A DNA stretch of 64,000 nucleotides from Enterobacter hormaechei ATCC 49162 (GTDB lineage: Bacteria; Pseudomonadota; Gammaproteobacteria; Enterobacterales; Enterobacteriaceae), in the NCBI RefSeq assembly GCF_001875655.1, contig NZ_MKEQ01000001.1:1364001-1428000 (forward strand), given 5' to 3'. Shown here in pieces: positions 28,720 through 39,618 of this stretch (position 1 is the stretch's first letter; each line of letters opens with the position of its first letter). The notes beneath the pieces were generated by a model, which had not been told where the DNA came from, ran no database searches, and worked only from the letters and a program-made list of their open reading frames with translations. A program made the position numbers and the translations under genes.

Positions 28720-28889
28720 AAAAACTCCGAACCGCCCCGACCATCACAGGTGTAGTTTTCAGGGAGATATAACGAATAGAAGGACAAAAACCACAATGTC
28801 GCGAAGGTGCGGAGTGTAGCAGCTTTTGTGACGTGGCGCATAAAATATCCCCGGGAATGACTCGACGGATGGGCGAATCAGGCATAATC

Positions 28890-28909
28890 TTAATCAATCG
28901 ATTGATTAA
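28890..28909. promoter_or_regulatory. 20 bp perfect palindrome, probable CecR operator
   Basis: TTAATCAATCGATTGATTAA, 15 bp before cecR and 170 bp before rhlE. A perfect palindrome in front of a TetR-family gene is the expected autoregulatory operator. In E. coli CecR controls both rhlE and the cecR-ybhGFSR operon. Confidence 0.8.
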
Positions 28910-28923
28910 TTTTTAATGCTGCC

Positions 28924-29601
28924 ATGAATACAACCCCAACGACAACCAAAGGTGAACAGGCGAAAAGTCAGCTTATCGCCGCCGCGCTGGCGCAGTTTGG
29001 CGAGTATGGCCTGCATGCCACCACGCGGGATATTGCCGCTCAGGCGGGACAGAATATTGCGGCCATCACCTACTATTTTGGCTCAAAAGAGGATTTATAC
29101 CTCGCCTGCGCCCAGTGGATCGCGGATTTTATCGGCACCAGCTTTCGTCCTCACGTTGAAGAGGCCAGCGGGCTGCTGAGCCAGCCGACGCCGGATCGTA
29201 CCGCTATCAGGCAGCTTATTCTCAATGCCTGTCACAACATGATCCGCCTGCTGACGCACGACGATACGCTGAACCTGAGCAAGTTTATCTCCCGCGAGCA
29301 GCTCTCCCCCACAGCCGCTTATCAACTGGTACACGATCAGGTGATTGCCCCGATGCACACCCATCTGACCCGACTGATCGCCGCCTATACCGGACGGGAC
29401 GCCGGTGATACCGAGACCATTTTGCATACCCACGCCCTGCTGGGCGAAGTGCTCGCCTTCCGTCTGGGGCGTGAGACCATCCTGTTACGTACGGGCTGGA
29501 CACAATTCGATGAGGATAAAGCCGCGCAAATTAGCCAGGTCATTACCTGTCACGTTGATCTGATCCTGCAAGGCTTAACGCAAAGGAGCCAGAAGTCATG
29601 A
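28924..29601 (+). CDS. cecR: TetR-family regulator CecR
   Basis: 225-residue TetR-type repressor (E. coli YbiH/CecR, 223 aa), which responds to some antibiotics such as cefoperazone and chloramphenicol in E. coli. The N-terminal helix-turn-helix is [20 protein letters not shown] followed by [11 protein letters not shown] (residues ~37-68), and the C-terminal ligand domain is all-helical. It is the first gene of the cecR-ybhG-ybhF-ybhS-ybhR operon, overlapping ybhG by 4 bp. The palindrome just upstream implies autoregulation. Confidence 0.94.
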   Translation: MNTTPTTTKGEQAKSQLIAAALAQFGEYGLHATTRDIAAQAGQNIAAITYYFGSKEDLYLACAQWIADFIGTSFRPHVEEASGLLSQPTPDRTAIRQLILNACHNMIRLLTHDDTLNLSKFISREQLSPTAAYQLVHDQVIAPMHTHLTRLIAAYTGRDAGDTETILHTHALLGEVLAFRLGRETILLRTGWTQFDEDKAAQISQVITCHVDLILQGLTQRSQKS

Positions 29602-30593
29602 AAAAACCTGTCGCCATCATCCTGGTGGTTGTTGTCTTGCTTGCTGCGGGAATTGGCGGCTGGCTGTGGTATCAGAGCCAGCAGGATCGTGGCCTGACGC
29701 TGTACGGCAACGTGGATATCCGCACCGTGAATATGAGCTTCCGCGTCGGCGGGCGGCTGGCCTCGCTGAGCGTTGACGAAGGCGATACCATCAAAGCCGG
29801 ACAGACGCTGGGGATGCTGGACAAAGCCCCGTTTGAGAACGCGCTGATGCAGGCAAAAGCAGGCGTCTCCGTCGCCCAGGCGCAGTATGACCTGATGCTG
29901 GCGGGCTATCGTGATGAAGAGATCTCCCAGGCCGCCGCTGCCGTTAAGCAGGCAAAAGCCGCCTATGACTATGCACAGAACTTCTATAACCGTCAGCAAG
30001 GCTTATGGAAAAGCCGCACCATTTCCGCCAACGATCTGGAAAACGCGCGCTCGTCCCGCGACCAGGCGCAGGCGACGCTGAAATCCGCGCAGGATAAGTT
30101 AAGCCAGTACCGCACCGGTAACCGCGCGCAGGATATCGCCCAGGCGAAGGCCAGCCTTGAGCAGGCGCAGGCGCAGTTAGCCCAGGCGGAGCTGGACCTT
30201 CGCGACACCACGTTAATTGCGCCGTCTGACGGCACGCTGATGACCCGCGCCGTGGAGCCGGGCAGCATGCTCAGCGCGGGCAGCACCGTGTTAACGCTCT
30301 CCTTAACCCGTCCGGTGTGGGTGCGCGCTTACATTGATGAGCCGAATCTTGGCCAGATGCAGCCGGGCCGCGAACTGCTGCTTTATACCGACGGTCGCCC
30401 GGACACGCCGTATCACGGCAAAGTGGGCTTCGTCTCCCCAACGGCCGAGTTCACGCCAAAAACCGTTGAAACGCCGGACCTGCGTACCGACCTGGTGTAT
30501 CGCCTGCGCATCATCGTCACCGACGCGGACGACGCGCTGCGTCAGGGCATGCCTGTTACCGTGACCTTAAATGACGGGGAACGACATGAATGA
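29598..30593 (+). CDS. ybhG: HlyD-family membrane-fusion protein YbhG
   Basis: Periplasmic adaptor (331 aa) of the YbhFSR ABC exporter. N-terminal anchor/signal (residues 4-26), lipoyl half [20 protein letters not shown], a long Gln/Ala coiled hairpin (about 75-205) and the second lipoyl half [18 protein letters not shown]. It should link the inner-membrane ABC pump to TolC. The start overlaps the cecR stop (ATGA), and its end overlaps ybhF by 8 bp, so the operon is tightly coupled. Confidence 0.94.
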   Translation: MKKPVAIILVVVVLLAAGIGGWLWYQSQQDRGLTLYGNVDIRTVNMSFRVGGRLASLSVDEGDTIKAGQTLGMLDKAPFENALMQAKAGVSVAQAQYDLMLAGYRDEEISQAAAAVKQAKAAYDYAQNFYNRQQGLWKSRTISANDLENARSSRDQAQATLKSAQDKLSQYRTGNRAQDIAQAKASLEQAQAQLAQAELDLRDTTLIAPSDGTLMTRAVEPGSMLSAGSTVLTLSLTRPVWVRAYIDEPNLGQMQPGRELLLYTDGRPDTPYHGKVGFVSPTAEFTPKTVETPDLRTDLVYRLRIIVTDADDALRQGMPVTVTLNDGERHE

Positions 30594-32325
30594 TGCGGTT
30601 ATCCAGCTCACCAATCTGGTCAAACGCTTTCCGGGAATGGCTAAACCGGCGGTCGCGCCGCTGAACTGTACGATTCAGAAAGGCTATGTGACCGGGCTGG
30701 TGGGGCCGGATGGCGCGGGTAAAACCACGCTGATGCGCATGCTGGCGGGATTGCTGAAGCCGGATGAAGGCAGCGCCAGCGTGCTTGGCCTCGATCCGAT
30801 CAAAGACGACGCGGCGCTCCACGGTATGCTCGGCTATATGCCGCAGAAGTTTGGTCTGTATGAAGATCTGACCGTGATGGAAAACCTCAATCTGTATGCG
30901 GATCTGCGCAGTGTCACCGGCGAAACCCGGCAGAAAACCTTTGAGCGTCTGCTGGCGTTTACCTCCCTCGGCCCGTTCACCGACCGGCTGGCGGGCAAAC
31001 TCTCCGGCGGGATGAAGCAGAAGCTGGGGCTGGCCTGCACGCTGGTGGGCGAACCGAAGGTGCTGTTGCTGGATGAACCCGGCGTGGGCGTGGACCCTAT
31101 TTCCCGCCGCGAACTGTGGCAGATGGTGCACGAGCTGGCGGGCGACGGCATGCTGATCCTCTGGAGCACCTCTTACCTGGATGAAGCAGAGCAGTGCCGC
31201 GACGTGCTGCTGATGAACGAAGGGGAACTGCTCTATCAGGGTGAACCCACCGAGCTGACGCAAACCATGGCCGGGCGCAGTTTCCTGCTGCACAGCCCGC
31301 AGGAGTCCAACCGCACGCTGCTGCAACGGGTGCTGAAGCTGCCCCAGGTGAGCGACGGGATGATTCAGGGCCGTTCGGTGCGCGTGATCCTCAAAAAAGA
31401 GGCCACCGCCGATGATATCCGGCGGGCGCAGGGTATGCCTGAACTCGACATGACAGAGACCACACCGCGCTTTGAAGATGCGTTTATCGATCTGCTGGGC
31501 GGGGCGGGAACCTCGGAGTCGCCGCTTGGCGCCATCCTGCACACGGTGGAAGGTACGCCGGGCGAAACGGTGATTGAAGCGAAATCGCTCACCAAAAAAT
31601 TCGGCGATTTCGCCGCCACCGATAACGTCAATTTTGCCGTCAGGCGCGGCGAGATTTTTGGCCTGCTCGGGCCGAACGGTGCGGGGAAATCCACCACCTT
31701 TAAGATGATGTGTGGCCTGCTGGTCCCTACTTCCGGCAAAGCGCTGGTGCTGGACATGGATCTGAAGGTCAGCTCCGGCAAGGCGCGCCAGCACCTGGGC
31801 TATATGGCGCAGAAGTTTTCACTCTACGGCAACCTGACGGTCGAGCAAAATCTGCGATTTTTCTCCGGCGTCTACGGCCTGCGGGGACGGGCGCAGAACG
31901 AGAAGATTCGTCGCATGTGCGACGCCTTTGGCCTGACCGATATTGCCTCACACGCGACCGACGCGCTGCCGCTTGGCTTCAAACAGCGGCTGGCGCTGGC
32001 CTGCTCATTGATGCACGAGCCGGATATCCTGTTTCTTGATGAACCCACCTCAGGCGTGGATCCCCTCACCCGCCGCGAATTCTGGCTGCATATCAACAGC
32101 ATGGTGGAAAAAGGCGTGACCGTGATGGTGACCACCCACTTCATGGATGAGGCGGAGTACTGCGACCGCATCGGGCTGGTCTATCGCGGCAAGCTGATCG
32201 CCCACGGCACGCCGGATGACCTGAAAGCGCAGGCCGCCGACGACGCACAGCCAGACCCGACCATGGAGCAGGCGTTTATCACCCTCATCCACGACTGGGA
32301 TAAGGAGAATGCCCATGCGCAGTAA
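30586..32325 (+). CDS. ybhF: Tandem ABC ATPase YbhF of the YbhFSR exporter
   Basis: 579-residue protein with two ABC domains in one chain. Domain 1: Walker [10 protein letters not shown], signature LSGGMKQK, Walker [13 protein letters not shown]. Domain 2 (from about residue 325): Walker [10 protein letters not shown], a degenerate signature [14 protein letters not shown], Walker [13 protein letters not shown]. In E. coli the complex exports tetracycline, dyes and Na+/Li+. The ATG at 30586 after GGGGA gives the E. coli N-terminus MNDAVI; an ATG 15 bases upstream lacks support. It overlaps both neighbours. Confidence 0.94.
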   Translation: MNDAVIQLTNLVKRFPGMAKPAVAPLNCTIQKGYVTGLVGPDGAGKTTLMRMLAGLLKPDEGSASVLGLDPIKDDAALHGMLGYMPQKFGLYEDLTVMENLNLYADLRSVTGETRQKTFERLLAFTSLGPFTDRLAGKLSGGMKQKLGLACTLVGEPKVLLLDEPGVGVDPISRRELWQMVHELAGDGMLILWSTSYLDEAEQCRDVLLMNEGELLYQGEPTELTQTMAGRSFLLHSPQESNRTLLQRVLKLPQVSDGMIQGRSVRVILKKEATADDIRRAQGMPELDMTETTPRFEDAFIDLLGGAGTSESPLGAILHTVEGTPGETVIEAKSLTKKFGDFAATDNVNFAVRRGEIFGLLGPNGAGKSTTFKMMCGLLVPTSGKALVLDMDLKVSSGKARQHLGYMAQKFSLYGNLTVEQNLRFFSGVYGLRGRAQNEKIRRMCDAFGLTDIASHATDALPLGFKQRLALACSLMHEPDILFLDEPTSGVDPLTRREFWLHINSMVEKGVTVMVTTHFMDEAEYCDRIGLVYRGKLIAHGTPDDLKAQAADDAQPDPTMEQAFITLIHDWDKENAHAQ

Positions 32326-33448
32326 CGCCCTTTCCTGGCGCCGGGTGCGCGCCCTGTGCGTTAAAGAGACGCGGCAGATCGTGCGTGACCCCAGCAGCTG
32401 GCTGATTGCGGTGGTGATCCCCCTGCTGCTGCTGTTTATTTTTGGCTACGGCATTAACCTCGACTCCAGCAAGCTGCGGGTCGGGATCTTGCTGGAGCAG
32501 CAGAGCGAAGAGGCGCTGGATTTCACCCACGCCATGACCGGCTCGCCCTACATCGACGCCACCATCAGCGACAACCGCCAGGAACTGATCCAGAAAATGC
32601 AGGCCGGTAAAATTCGCGGCCTGATCGTCATTCCGGTCGATTTCGCCGCCAACATGGCGCGACCGGGTGCCGATGCGCCGATCCAGGTGATCACCGACGG
32701 CAGCGAGCCGAATACCGCGAATTTTGTGCAGGGCTATGCGGAGGGGATCTGGCAGCTGTGGCAAATGCAGCGGGCGGAAGATCGGGGCGAAGAATTTAAA
32801 CCGCTGATCGACGTGCAGACGCGCTACTGGTTTAACCCCGCCGCCATCAGCCAGCACTTTATTATCCCGGGGGCGGTGACGATTATCATGACGGTGATTG
32901 GCGCGATCCTCACCTCGCTGGTCATCGCCCGCGAATGGGAGCGCGGCACCATGGAGGCGCTGCTCTCCACCGAGGTAACGCGCGTCGAGCTGTTGCTCTG
33001 CAAGCTGATCCCCTACTACTTCCTCGGCATGCTGGCGATGCTGCTGTGTATGCTGGTCTCGGTATTTATTCTCGGCGTGCCGTACCGCGGTTCGCTGGTG
33101 GTGCTGTTCTTTATCACCAGCCTGTTTTTACTCAGTACGCTGGGGATGGGACTGTTAATTTCCACCATCACCCGTAACCAGTTTAACGCCGCACAGGTGG
33201 CGCTTAACGCCGCCTTCCTGCCGTCGATTATGCTCTCCGGCTTTATCTTCCAGATAGACAGCATGCCAGCGGTGATCCGCGCCGTGACATACATCATTCC
33301 GGCGCGCTACTTTGTGAGCACCCTGCAAAGCCTGTTCCTGGCGGGGAATATCCCCGTAGTGTTGATTATCAATACCCTGTTTTTGCTGGCGTCGGCGGTG
33401 ATGTTTATCGGGCTGACGTGGATGAAAACGAAAAGAAGATTAGATTAG
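32315..33448 (+). CDS. ybhS: ABC-2 type permease YbhS
   Basis: Inner-membrane permease of 377 aa, identical in length to E. coli YbhS. One N-terminal helix (about 25-45) precedes a large periplasmic domain, then five C-terminal helices with the ABC-2 signature region [18 protein letters not shown]. It pairs with YbhR. Two in-frame ATGs occur at 32309 and 32315; the second is correctly spaced (7 bases) from AAGGAG, while the first leaves one base. It overlaps the ybhF end by 11 bp. Confidence 0.93.
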   Translation: MRSNALSWRRVRALCVKETRQIVRDPSSWLIAVVIPLLLLFIFGYGINLDSSKLRVGILLEQQSEEALDFTHAMTGSPYIDATISDNRQELIQKMQAGKIRGLIVIPVDFAANMARPGADAPIQVITDGSEPNTANFVQGYAEGIWQLWQMQRAEDRGEEFKPLIDVQTRYWFNPAAISQHFIIPGAVTIIMTVIGAILTSLVIAREWERGTMEALLSTEVTRVELLLCKLIPYYFLGMLAMLLCMLVSVFILGVPYRGSLVVLFFITSLFLLSTLGMGLLISTITRNQFNAAQVALNAAFLPSIMLSGFIFQIDSMPAVIRAVTYIIPARYFVSTLQSLFLAGNIPVVLIINTLFLLASAVMFIGLTWMKTKRRLD

Positions 33449-33460
33449 CCATCGGATTTT

Positions 33461-33490
33461 GTAGGTCGGGTAAGCGTAGCGCCACCCGAC
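33461..33490. repeat. REP element inside the ybhS-ybhR gap
   Basis: GTAGGTCGGGTAAGCGTAGC...GCCACCCGAC, ending just before the AGGAGG of ybhR. It is the only break in an otherwise overlapping operon. Confidence 0.82.
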
Positions 33491-33504
33491 AGGAGGACGA
33501 CGCG

Positions 33505-34611
33505 ATGTTTCACCGTTTATGGACCTTGATCCGCAAAGAGCTGCAATCGCTGCTGCGTGAGCCGCAGACCCGCGCCATTCTGGTGTTGCCGGTCTTGCTC
33601 CAGGTTTTACTGTTTCCGTTTGCCGCCACGCTGGAGGTCACCAACGCCACCATCGCCATTTACAACGAAGACAACGGCAAGCATTCCGTCGAGCTGACCC
33701 AGCGTTTCGCCCGCGCCAAAGCCTTTACCCATGTCCTGCTTCTGGAAAGCCCGCAGGCCATCCAGCCCACCATCGACACGCAGAAAGCATTATTGCTGGT
33801 GCGCTTCCCGGCGGATTTCTCCCGTAACCTGGATACCTTCCAGACCGCACCGATGCAGCTGATCCTCGACGGACGTAACTCCAACAGCGCCCAGATTGCG
33901 GCAAACTATCTGCAACAGGTGGTGAAGGATTACCAGCAGGAATTAATGACAGGCAAACCCAAACCCAACAACAGCGAGCTGGTGGTGCGCAACTGGTACA
34001 ACCCGAATCTGGACTACAAGTGGTTTGTGGTGCCGTCGCTGATCGCCATGATCACCACCATTGGCGTGATGATCGTCACCTCGCTGTCCGTGGCGCGCGA
34101 ACGTGAGCAAGGTACGCTGGATCAGCTGCTGGTCTCGCCGCTCGCCACCTGGCAGATATTTGTCGGCAAGGCGGTGCCAGCGCTGATCGTCGCCACCTTC
34201 CAGGCCACCATCGTACTGGGCGTCGGAATTTGGGCGTACCAGATCCCGTTTGCCGGATCGCTGGCGCTGTTTTACTTCACGATGGTGATTTACGGCCTGT
34301 CGCTGGTTGGGTTTGGGCTGCTGATTTCCGCGCTCTGCTCAACGCAGCAGCAGGCGTTTATCGGGGTGTTTGTCTTTATGATGCCGGCGATTTTGCTTTC
34401 AGGGTACGTTTCGCCAGTGGAGAACATGCCGGTGTGGTTACAGAATTTGACGTGGATAAACCCGATTCGTCACTTCACGGATATCACCAAGCAAATCTAT
34501 CTGAAGGATGCGAGTCTGGATATTGTGTGGGGAAGTTTGTGGCCGCTACTGGTCATCGCGGCCACAACGGGCTCAGTGGCCTATGCGATGTTTAGACGAA
34601 ACATCGCGTAG
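33505..34611 (+). CDS. ybhR: ABC-2 type permease YbhR
   Basis: Second permease subunit (368 aa, same as E. coli) of the YbhFSR exporter. N-terminal helix, periplasmic domain, then five helices with [20 protein letters not shown] in the conserved ABC-2 loop. The ATG at 33505 follows AGGAGG by 7 bases; an in-frame ORF extension to 33418 would start within ybhS and read through the REP. Its 3' end overlaps convergent ybhQ by 39 bp. Confidence 0.94.
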   Translation: MFHRLWTLIRKELQSLLREPQTRAILVLPVLLQVLLFPFAATLEVTNATIAIYNEDNGKHSVELTQRFARAKAFTHVLLLESPQAIQPTIDTQKALLLVRFPADFSRNLDTFQTAPMQLILDGRNSNSAQIAANYLQQVVKDYQQELMTGKPKPNNSELVVRNWYNPNLDYKWFVVPSLIAMITTIGVMIVTSLSVAREREQGTLDQLLVSPLATWQIFVGKAVPALIVATFQATIVLGVGIWAYQIPFAGSLALFYFTMVIYGLSLVGFGLLISALCSTQQQAFIGVFVFMMPAILLSGYVSPVENMPVWLQNLTWINPIRHFTDITKQIYLKDASLDIVWGSLWPLLVIAATTGSVAYAMFRRNIA

Positions 34612-34983
34612 TTTTTTCTCTTTGGTGAGCAACGACACCACCGCGGGTCCTGCAAGGATAGCCAGACCCGCGAGGGCCAGCAGCAGGTTGTTTTGCAGCA
34701 CGCGTGACAACAGCCACAGGACGATCATTGCCGCACCAAAATACCAGGTGGTGGTGAGCTCTTCGAGCACATCACCCACTTCACGCCAGCGCGCGTCGTG
34801 GTGACGCTGTAAAAACAGCATCGACAGCACGGTCACGCCGTAAAGCACACATAACCCTAAGCCGACGCGCACCAGCGTGCCGCTCATCCAGCCCATCACC
34901 AGTACGGCCACGACCAGTAAATGCAACATAATCTGCCAGCAACTCAAACCGGTTGCGACACGAACGCGTTGTTGCCACTTCAT
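34573..34983 (-). CDS. ybhQ: Inner-membrane protein YbhQ
   Basis: 136-residue protein with four hydrophobic helices, the same length as E. coli YbhQ and highly similar ([20 protein letters not shown]). Function unknown. It is transcribed alone, converging on and overlapping the end of ybhR by 39 bp, so the two 3' ends encode protein on both strands. The start at 34983 has AGGAGAGAAGCC upstream. Confidence 0.9.
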   Translation of the reverse strand: MKWQQRVRVATGLSCWQIMLHLLVVAVLVMGWMSGTLVRVGLGLCVLYGVTVLSMLFLQRHHDARWREVGDVLEELTTTWYFGAAMIVLWLLSRVLQNNLLLALAGLAILAGPAVVSLLTKEKKLRDVSSKHRIGH

Positions 34984-35116
34984 GGCTTCTCTCCTGAAGG
35001 ATTTTTCTCTGCTAGTTCAGACTACCGCACTTTACGGAAAATTCCGTAACGCCGCATCTTTTTGTGACGCCTACTACACTTTATTTTCATCGGGATAGTC
35101 ACCCAGGAAGGTGTTT

Positions 35117-35878
35117 ATGAGCAAAAAAACGCAGCATTTCTCGCTTAAGGTGCTGACGATAAACATTCATAAGGGCTTCACAGCATTTAACCGCCGCTTC
35201 ATTTTACCGGAGCTGCGCGACGCGGTACGCACTGTCAGCGCCGATATTGTCTGCCTCCAGGAGGTCATGGGCGCACACGAGGTGCACCCGATGCATTTCG
35301 AAAACTGGCCCGACACGCCCCATTACGAGTTTCTGGCGGATACCATGTGGAGCGATTACGCCTACGGGCGCAATGCGGTCTACCCGGAGGGGCATCATGG
35401 TAATGCGGTACTGTCGCGTTTTCCTATCGAGCATTATGAGAACCGGGACGTCTCGGTTGGCGAAAGCGAAAAACGCGGGCTGTTATACTGCCGCATCACG
35501 CCCCCGGCGCTCGATTTTCCCATTCATGTCGGCTGTGTTCATCTTGGCCTGCGTGAAGCCCACCGTCAGGCCCAGCTACAGATGCTGGCAGACTGGACCA
35601 ATGCGCTGCCGGAGGGCGAACCTGTTGTCGTGGCCGGTGATTTCAACGACTGGCGACAGCGTGCCAACCATCCGCTAAAGGTACATGCGGGGCTGGAGGA
35701 GATTTTTACCCGCGCACGCGGTCGCCCCGCGCGGACGTTTCCGGTGCGCTTCCCCCTGCTGCGCCTTGACCGCATCTACGTAAAAAATGCCCACGCCAGC
35801 AGCCCGACGGCGCTGGCTTTACTCAACTGGCGACATCTCTCCGACCATGCCCCACTCAGCGCGGAGATCCACTTATGA
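35117..35878 (+). CDS. ybhP: Endonuclease/exonuclease/phosphatase-family protein YbhP
   Basis: 253-residue metal-dependent phosphodiesterase-fold protein. The family residues are all visible: NIHKG, LQEVMG (catalytic Glu), CVHLGL, GDFNDW and SDHAPL at the C-terminus. In E. coli ybhP is co-transcribed with clsB and ybhN, and the operon was linked to cardiolipin synthesis; the substrate of YbhP is not settled. The ATG at 35117 follows AGGAAGG; the GTG at 35111 overlaps that site. It overlaps clsB by 4 bp. Confidence 0.92.
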   Translation: MSKKTQHFSLKVLTINIHKGFTAFNRRFILPELRDAVRTVSADIVCLQEVMGAHEVHPMHFENWPDTPHYEFLADTMWSDYAYGRNAVYPEGHHGNAVLSRFPIEHYENRDVSVGESEKRGLLYCRITPPALDFPIHVGCVHLGLREAHRQAQLQMLADWTNALPEGEPVVVAGDFNDWRQRANHPLKVHAGLEEIFTRARGRPARTFPVRFPLLRLDRIYVKNAHASSPTALALLNWRHLSDHAPLSAEIHL

Positions 35879-37113
35879 AATGCACATGGCAGGAAGGTAA
35901 CCGTATTACGCTGCTGGAAAATGGCGATAACTATTATCCGGCGGTTTTTGAGGCGATTAGCCACGCACAGCAGAAAGTTTTTCTGGAAACGTTCATCTGG
36001 TTTGAAGACGACGTGGGCAGGCAGTTGCACAGCGCACTGCTGCATGCCGCCCGTCGCGGGATAAAAATCGAGGTTCTGCTTGACGGATATGGCTCGCCGG
36101 ATCTTAGCGATGATTTTGTGAATGAACTCACCGCCGCAGGGGTGGTGTTCCGCTATTACGATCCCGGCCCACGTCTGTTCGGCATGCGCACCAATCTGTT
36201 CCGTCGGATGCACCGCAAAATTGTGGTGGTGGATGAAAAGGTGGCCTTCGTTGGCGGCATCAACTACTCCGCCGAGCATATGTCGGATTACGGCCCTGAG
36301 GCTAAACAGGACTATGCGATCCGCATCGAAGGACCGGTAGTTCAGGACATCCAGCTGTTCGTGCTGGAAAATTTACCCGGCAAAGAGGCCGTTCGCCGCT
36401 GGTGGCGACGCCGTCATCGCCCGGAGGAGAACCGCAAGCCCGGCGAAGCGCAGGCGCTGTTTGTCTGGCGGGATAACGAGGAGCACCGGGATGATATTGA
36501 ACGTCATTACCTGAAGATGCTGGCGAACGCGAAGCGCGAGGTGATTATCGCCAATGCCTATTTCTTCCCCGGCTACCGGATTTTGCACGCCATGCGCAAC
36601 GCGGCCCGACGCGGCGTGACCGTGAAGCTCATCGTGCAGGGCGAGCCGGATATGCCGATTGTGAAGGTCGGCGCGCGTTTGCTCTATCGCTATCTGGTCA
36701 AAAGCGGCGTGCAGATCTATGAATATCGCCGCCGCCCGCTGCACGGCAAAGTGGCCGTGATGGATGACCACTGGGCGACCGTCGGCTCCAGTAACCTCGA
36801 TCCGCTGAGCTTATCGCTCAACCTGGAAGCGAACCTGATCATCCACGATCGCCAGTTTAACCAGACCCTGCGCGATAACCTTCAGGGTCTTATCACCCGA
36901 GACTGCGTTCGGGTGGATGAATCTATGGTGCCAAAACGCAGCTGGTGGAACGTGGGCATCGGCGTGGTGGTGTTCCACTTCCTGCGCCACTTCCCGGCCA
37001 TGGTGGGCTGGCTGCCCGCCCATACGCCGAAACTGGCGCTGGTGGATCCGCCTGTGCAACCCGAAATGGAAACCCAGGACCGCGTAGAGGCGGAAGATGG
37101 AGGGAAAACCTGA
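35875..37113 (+). CDS. clsB: Cardiolipin synthase ClsB
   Basis: Phospholipase-D superfamily enzyme (412 aa; E. coli 413) that makes cardiolipin from two phosphatidylglycerols and can act on other phosphatidyl donors. Two HKD motifs are intact: HRKIVVVD followed by GGIN, and HGKVAVMD followed by GSSN. There is no N-terminal membrane anchor, unlike ClsA, and a C-terminal hydrophobic stretch is present ([19 protein letters not shown]). The start overlaps ybhP (ATGA) and the stop overlaps ybhN (TGATG), so the three genes are one translational unit. Confidence 0.95.
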   Translation: MKCTWQEGNRITLLENGDNYYPAVFEAISHAQQKVFLETFIWFEDDVGRQLHSALLHAARRGIKIEVLLDGYGSPDLSDDFVNELTAAGVVFRYYDPGPRLFGMRTNLFRRMHRKIVVVDEKVAFVGGINYSAEHMSDYGPEAKQDYAIRIEGPVVQDIQLFVLENLPGKEAVRRWWRRRHRPEENRKPGEAQALFVWRDNEEHRDDIERHYLKMLANAKREVIIANAYFFPGYRILHAMRNAARRGVTVKLIVQGEPDMPIVKVGARLLYRYLVKSGVQIYEYRRRPLHGKVAVMDDHWATVGSSNLDPLSLSLNLEANLIIHDRQFNQTLRDNLQGLITRDCVRVDESMVPKRSWWNVGIGVVVFHFLRHFPAMVGWLPAHTPKLALVDPPVQPEMETQDRVEAEDGGKT

Positions 37114-38075
37114 TGTCGAAATCTCATCCTCGCTGGCGGCTGGCGAAAAAAATCCTGACCTGGCTGTTCTTCATCGCCGTCGCGGTCCTGCTGGTGGTGT
37201 ATGCCCAAAAGGTGGACTGGGAAGAGGTGTGGAAAGTTATCCGCAACTACAACCGGACAGTCCTGCTGGGGGCCGTTGGGCTGGTGATTGTGAGCTACCT
37301 GATGTACGGCTGCTATGACCTGCTGGGGCGCGCCTACTGCGGGCATAAGCTTGCCAAACGGCAGGTTATGCTGGTCTCGTTCATCTGCTACGCCTTTAAC
37401 CTGACGCTGAGCACCTGGGTGGGCGGGATTGGCATGCGCTATCGCCTGTATTCCCGCCTGGGCTTACCGGGTGGCACCATTACGCGCATTTTCTCGCTGA
37501 GTATCACCACCAACTGGCTGGGGTATATCCTGCTCGGCGGGGTGATTTTCACCATTGGCGTGGTACAGCTGCCTGCACACTGGTATATCGATGAAGCTAC
37601 CCTGCGCATTCTGGGCATCGTACTGCTGCTGATCATCGCCGCCTACCTGTGGGCCTGCGCCTTTGCCAAACGTCGCCATATGACCATTAAAGGCCAAAAG
37701 CTGGTGCTGCCGTCGTGGAAGTTTGCCGTCCTGCAAATGGTGGTTTCCAGCGCCAACTGGATGGCGATGGGGGCCATTATCTGGCTGTTGATTGGCGAAG
37801 ATGTGAACTACTTCTTCGTGCTGGGCGTGCTGCTGGTGAGCAGTATTGCCGGGGTCATTGTGCATATTCCGGCGGGGATCGGCGTACTGGAAGCGGTGTT
37901 TATCGCGCTGCTTGCGGGGGAGCATGTTTCTCACGGGACGATAATCGCCGCCCTGCTCGCCTACCGCATGATCTATTACTTCCTGCCGCTGGCGCTGGCA
38001 ACGGTCTGTTATCTGGTGCTGGAGAGTCGGGCGAAAAAGCTGCGCGCGAAGAACGAGAAGGCGATGGCAAAATAA
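37113..38075 (+). CDS. ybhN: Inner-membrane protein YbhN (UPF0104/LPG-synthase TM-like)
   Basis: 320-residue polytopic protein with about eight helices, similar to the flippase-like integral membrane domain of lysylphosphatidylglycerol synthases. Conserved pieces: TLSTWVGGIGMRYRLYSRLG and VIVHIPAGIGVLEAVFIALL. In E. coli it is in the clsB operon and enhances cardiolipin formation, possibly as a lipid transporter; this is inference. The ATG at 37113 shares a base with the clsB stop. A strong terminator follows directly. Confidence 0.92.
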   Translation: MSKSHPRWRLAKKILTWLFFIAVAVLLVVYAQKVDWEEVWKVIRNYNRTVLLGAVGLVIVSYLMYGCYDLLGRAYCGHKLAKRQVMLVSFICYAFNLTLSTWVGGIGMRYRLYSRLGLPGGTITRIFSLSITTNWLGYILLGGVIFTIGVVQLPAHWYIDEATLRILGIVLLLIIAAYLWACAFAKRRHMTIKGQKLVLPSWKFAVLQMVVSSANWMAMGAIIWLLIGEDVNYFFVLGVLLVSSIAGVIVHIPAGIGVLEAVFIALLAGEHVSHGTIIAALLAYRMIYYFLPLALATVCYLVLESRAKKLRAKNEKAMAK

Positions 38076-38077
38076 AA

Positions 38078-38105
38078 GCAAAACGGCAACGAAGTTGCCG
38101 TTTTG
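38078..38105 (+). terminator. Terminator of ybhP-clsB-ybhN
   Basis: AAAACGGCAAC-GAA-GTTGCCGTTTT, an 11 bp stem with a 3-base loop and T-run. Confidence 0.93.
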
Positions 38106-38111
38106 AGAACC

Positions 38112-38143
38112 GTAGGCCGGGTAAGGCGAAGTCGCCACCCGGC
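38112..38143. repeat. REP element between ybhN and ybhL
   Basis: GTAGGCCGGGTAAGGCGAAG...TCGCCACCCGGC, in the convergent gap right after the terminator. Confidence 0.85.
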
Positions 38144-38152
38144 AAAACAACC

Positions 38153-38860
38153 CTAGCGACGGAAGCCAAAAATCCGCAGCAGCATCAGGAACAGGTTGAT
38201 AAAGTCCAGATAAAGCGTCAGCGCGCCCAGAATCGAGTATTTGCGCAGGTTCGAACTGTCGCGAACGTCAATTTGTTCACCGATATTTTTCAGCTTCTGG
38301 GTGTCGTAGGCGGTCAAGCCAACGAAGATCACCACCCCGATATAGGTCACTGCCCACATCAGCGCTTCACTCTTCAGCCACAGGTTTACCAGCGACGCCA
38401 GCACAATCCCGATCAGCCCCATAAACAGCATGCTGCCGAAACCGCTCAGGTCGCGTTTGGTGGTGTAACCGTACAGGCTCATCACACCGAACATCCCGCC
38501 GGTGACGACAAAGGTGCTGGCAATGGAGGAGTAGGTATAGACGATGAAAATACTGGAGAGCGTCAGCCCGGTCAGCGCTGAATAGAGCATAAACAGCGTG
38601 GTCGCCATGCCCGCGCTGAGCTTGTGCACCAGTCCGGAGAGCACGAACACCAGCGCCAGTTGCGCAATAATCAGCCCAAAGAAGGTGATTTTGCTGGAGA
38701 AGATGAACATCATCAGTTCAGGCGTGTTTGCCGCATACCACGCGATAAACGCGGTAAGCAGCAGGCCGACCGTCATCCAGCCATACACCTGAGCCATGTA
38801 GGTTTGCAGCCCGCTACGGGTCTGCTGAACTATCGAATCGGAACGCGGAAATCGGTCCAT
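38153..38860 (-). CDS. ybhL: Bax inhibitor-1-like membrane protein YbhL
   Basis: 235-residue protein with seven hydrophobic helices of the BI-1/TMBIM (LFG) family, for which a pH-sensitive calcium leak has been described in a bacterial homolog. Typical motifs: YMAQVYGWMTVGLLLTAFIA at the N-terminus and FVGLTAYDTQKLK in the sixth/seventh helix region. It is the same length as E. coli YbhL; ybhM, which I recall next to it in E. coli, is absent. Single gene, AGGAG before ATG at 38860. Confidence 0.93.
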   Translation of the reverse strand: MDRFPRSDSIVQQTRSGLQTYMAQVYGWMTVGLLLTAFIAWYAANTPELMMFIFSSKITFFGLIIAQLALVFVLSGLVHKLSAGMATTLFMLYSALTGLTLSSIFIVYTYSSIASTFVVTGGMFGVMSLYGYTTKRDLSGFGSMLFMGLIGIVLASLVNLWLKSEALMWAVTYIGVVIFVGLTAYDTQKLKNIGEQIDVRDSSNLRKYSILGALTLYLDFINLFLMLLRIFGFRR

Positions 38861-38918
38861 GATTCACTCCTGATTAAGTAAACACACACGTTAAGACTAA
38901 CACATCCACGTAAACCTG

Positions 38919-39371
38919 TTACCAGCGGCTGGCTGCCTGTTTATCGCTGTCCCGCGATTCCACCCAGCGCTCACCTTCCGGCGTCGCTTCACGCTTCCAG
39001 AACGGCGCTTTGGTTTTGAGGTAATCCATGATGAACTCCCCCGCCGCAAAAGCACTCCCGCGATGGGCGCTGGTGACGCCGACAAACACAATCTCTTCAC
39101 CGGGCCACATTTCGCCGATGCGATGGATAACCGTAACGCGCCCAAGCGGCCAGCGGCCTCGCGCCTCTTCGACAATGCCCGCCAGCGATTTCTCGGTCAT
39201 CCCCGGATAGTGCTCCAGCGTCAGCGCTTTTACGCTGTCGCCGAGATTATGATTACGCACTTTCCCGGTAAACGTCACGACCGCGCCGTCTTCATCGCGC
39301 TCTGCCAGCCAGCTGTATTCGGTACCGACGCTAAAGCGTTCAGGGCCGACCAGAATTCGGGTTTCCGTCAT
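38919..39371 (-). CDS. moaE: Molybdopterin synthase catalytic subunit MoaE
   Basis: Large subunit (150 aa) of molybdopterin synthase, which with MoaD converts cPMP to molybdopterin by adding two sulfurs. Family motifs GAVVTFTGKVRNHN, LEHYPGMTEKSL and the active-site Lys region PFWKREATPEGERWVE are present. Last gene of moaABCDE; one base separates it from the moaD stop. Length matches E. coli. Confidence 0.96.
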   Translation of the reverse strand: MTETRILVGPERFSVGTEYSWLAERDEDGAVVTFTGKVRNHNLGDSVKALTLEHYPGMTEKSLAGIVEEARGRWPLGRVTVIHRIGEMWPGEEIVFVGVTSAHRGSAFAAGEFIMDYLKTKAPFWKREATPEGERWVESRDSDKQAASRW

Positions 39372-39372
39372 C

Positions 39373-39618
39373 TTAACCCCCTGTGACCGGCGGGAAGAAG
39401 GCCACTTCGTCCCCTTCGGCCAGCGGGTGGTTCAGTTCCACCAGCGTCTGATTCACGGCGGCCAGTAGTTTGCTTTCGTCCAGCGCCAGCGCCCAGCGGT
39501 CGCCTTGCGCCGCCAGATGCGCACGCAGGGCGGCGACATTTTCAAAAGAGCCGTCCAGCGTCAGGCTGTCGGTATTGACCAGCTCGCGGACCTGGGCAAA
39601 AAAGAGCACCTTAATCAT
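39373..39618 (-). CDS. moaD: Molybdopterin synthase sulfur carrier subunit MoaD
   Basis: Ubiquitin-like protein of 81 aa ending in the essential Gly-Gly (FFPPVTGG), which is thiocarboxylated and donates sulfur in MoaE. The ATG at 39618 gives [13 protein letters not shown] as in E. coli; a reading from further upstream lies inside moaC. It overlaps moaC by 8 bp. Confidence 0.96.
   Translation of the reverse strand: MIKVLFFAQVRELVNTDSLTLDGSFENVAALRAHLAAQGDRWALALDESKLLAAVNQTLVELNHPLAEGDEVAFFPPVTGG

Noticed and set aside
30571-30585. Upstream ATG for ybhF
   Set aside because: It precedes the GGGGA ribosome-binding site and is not in the E. coli protein; ATG at 30586 fits better.
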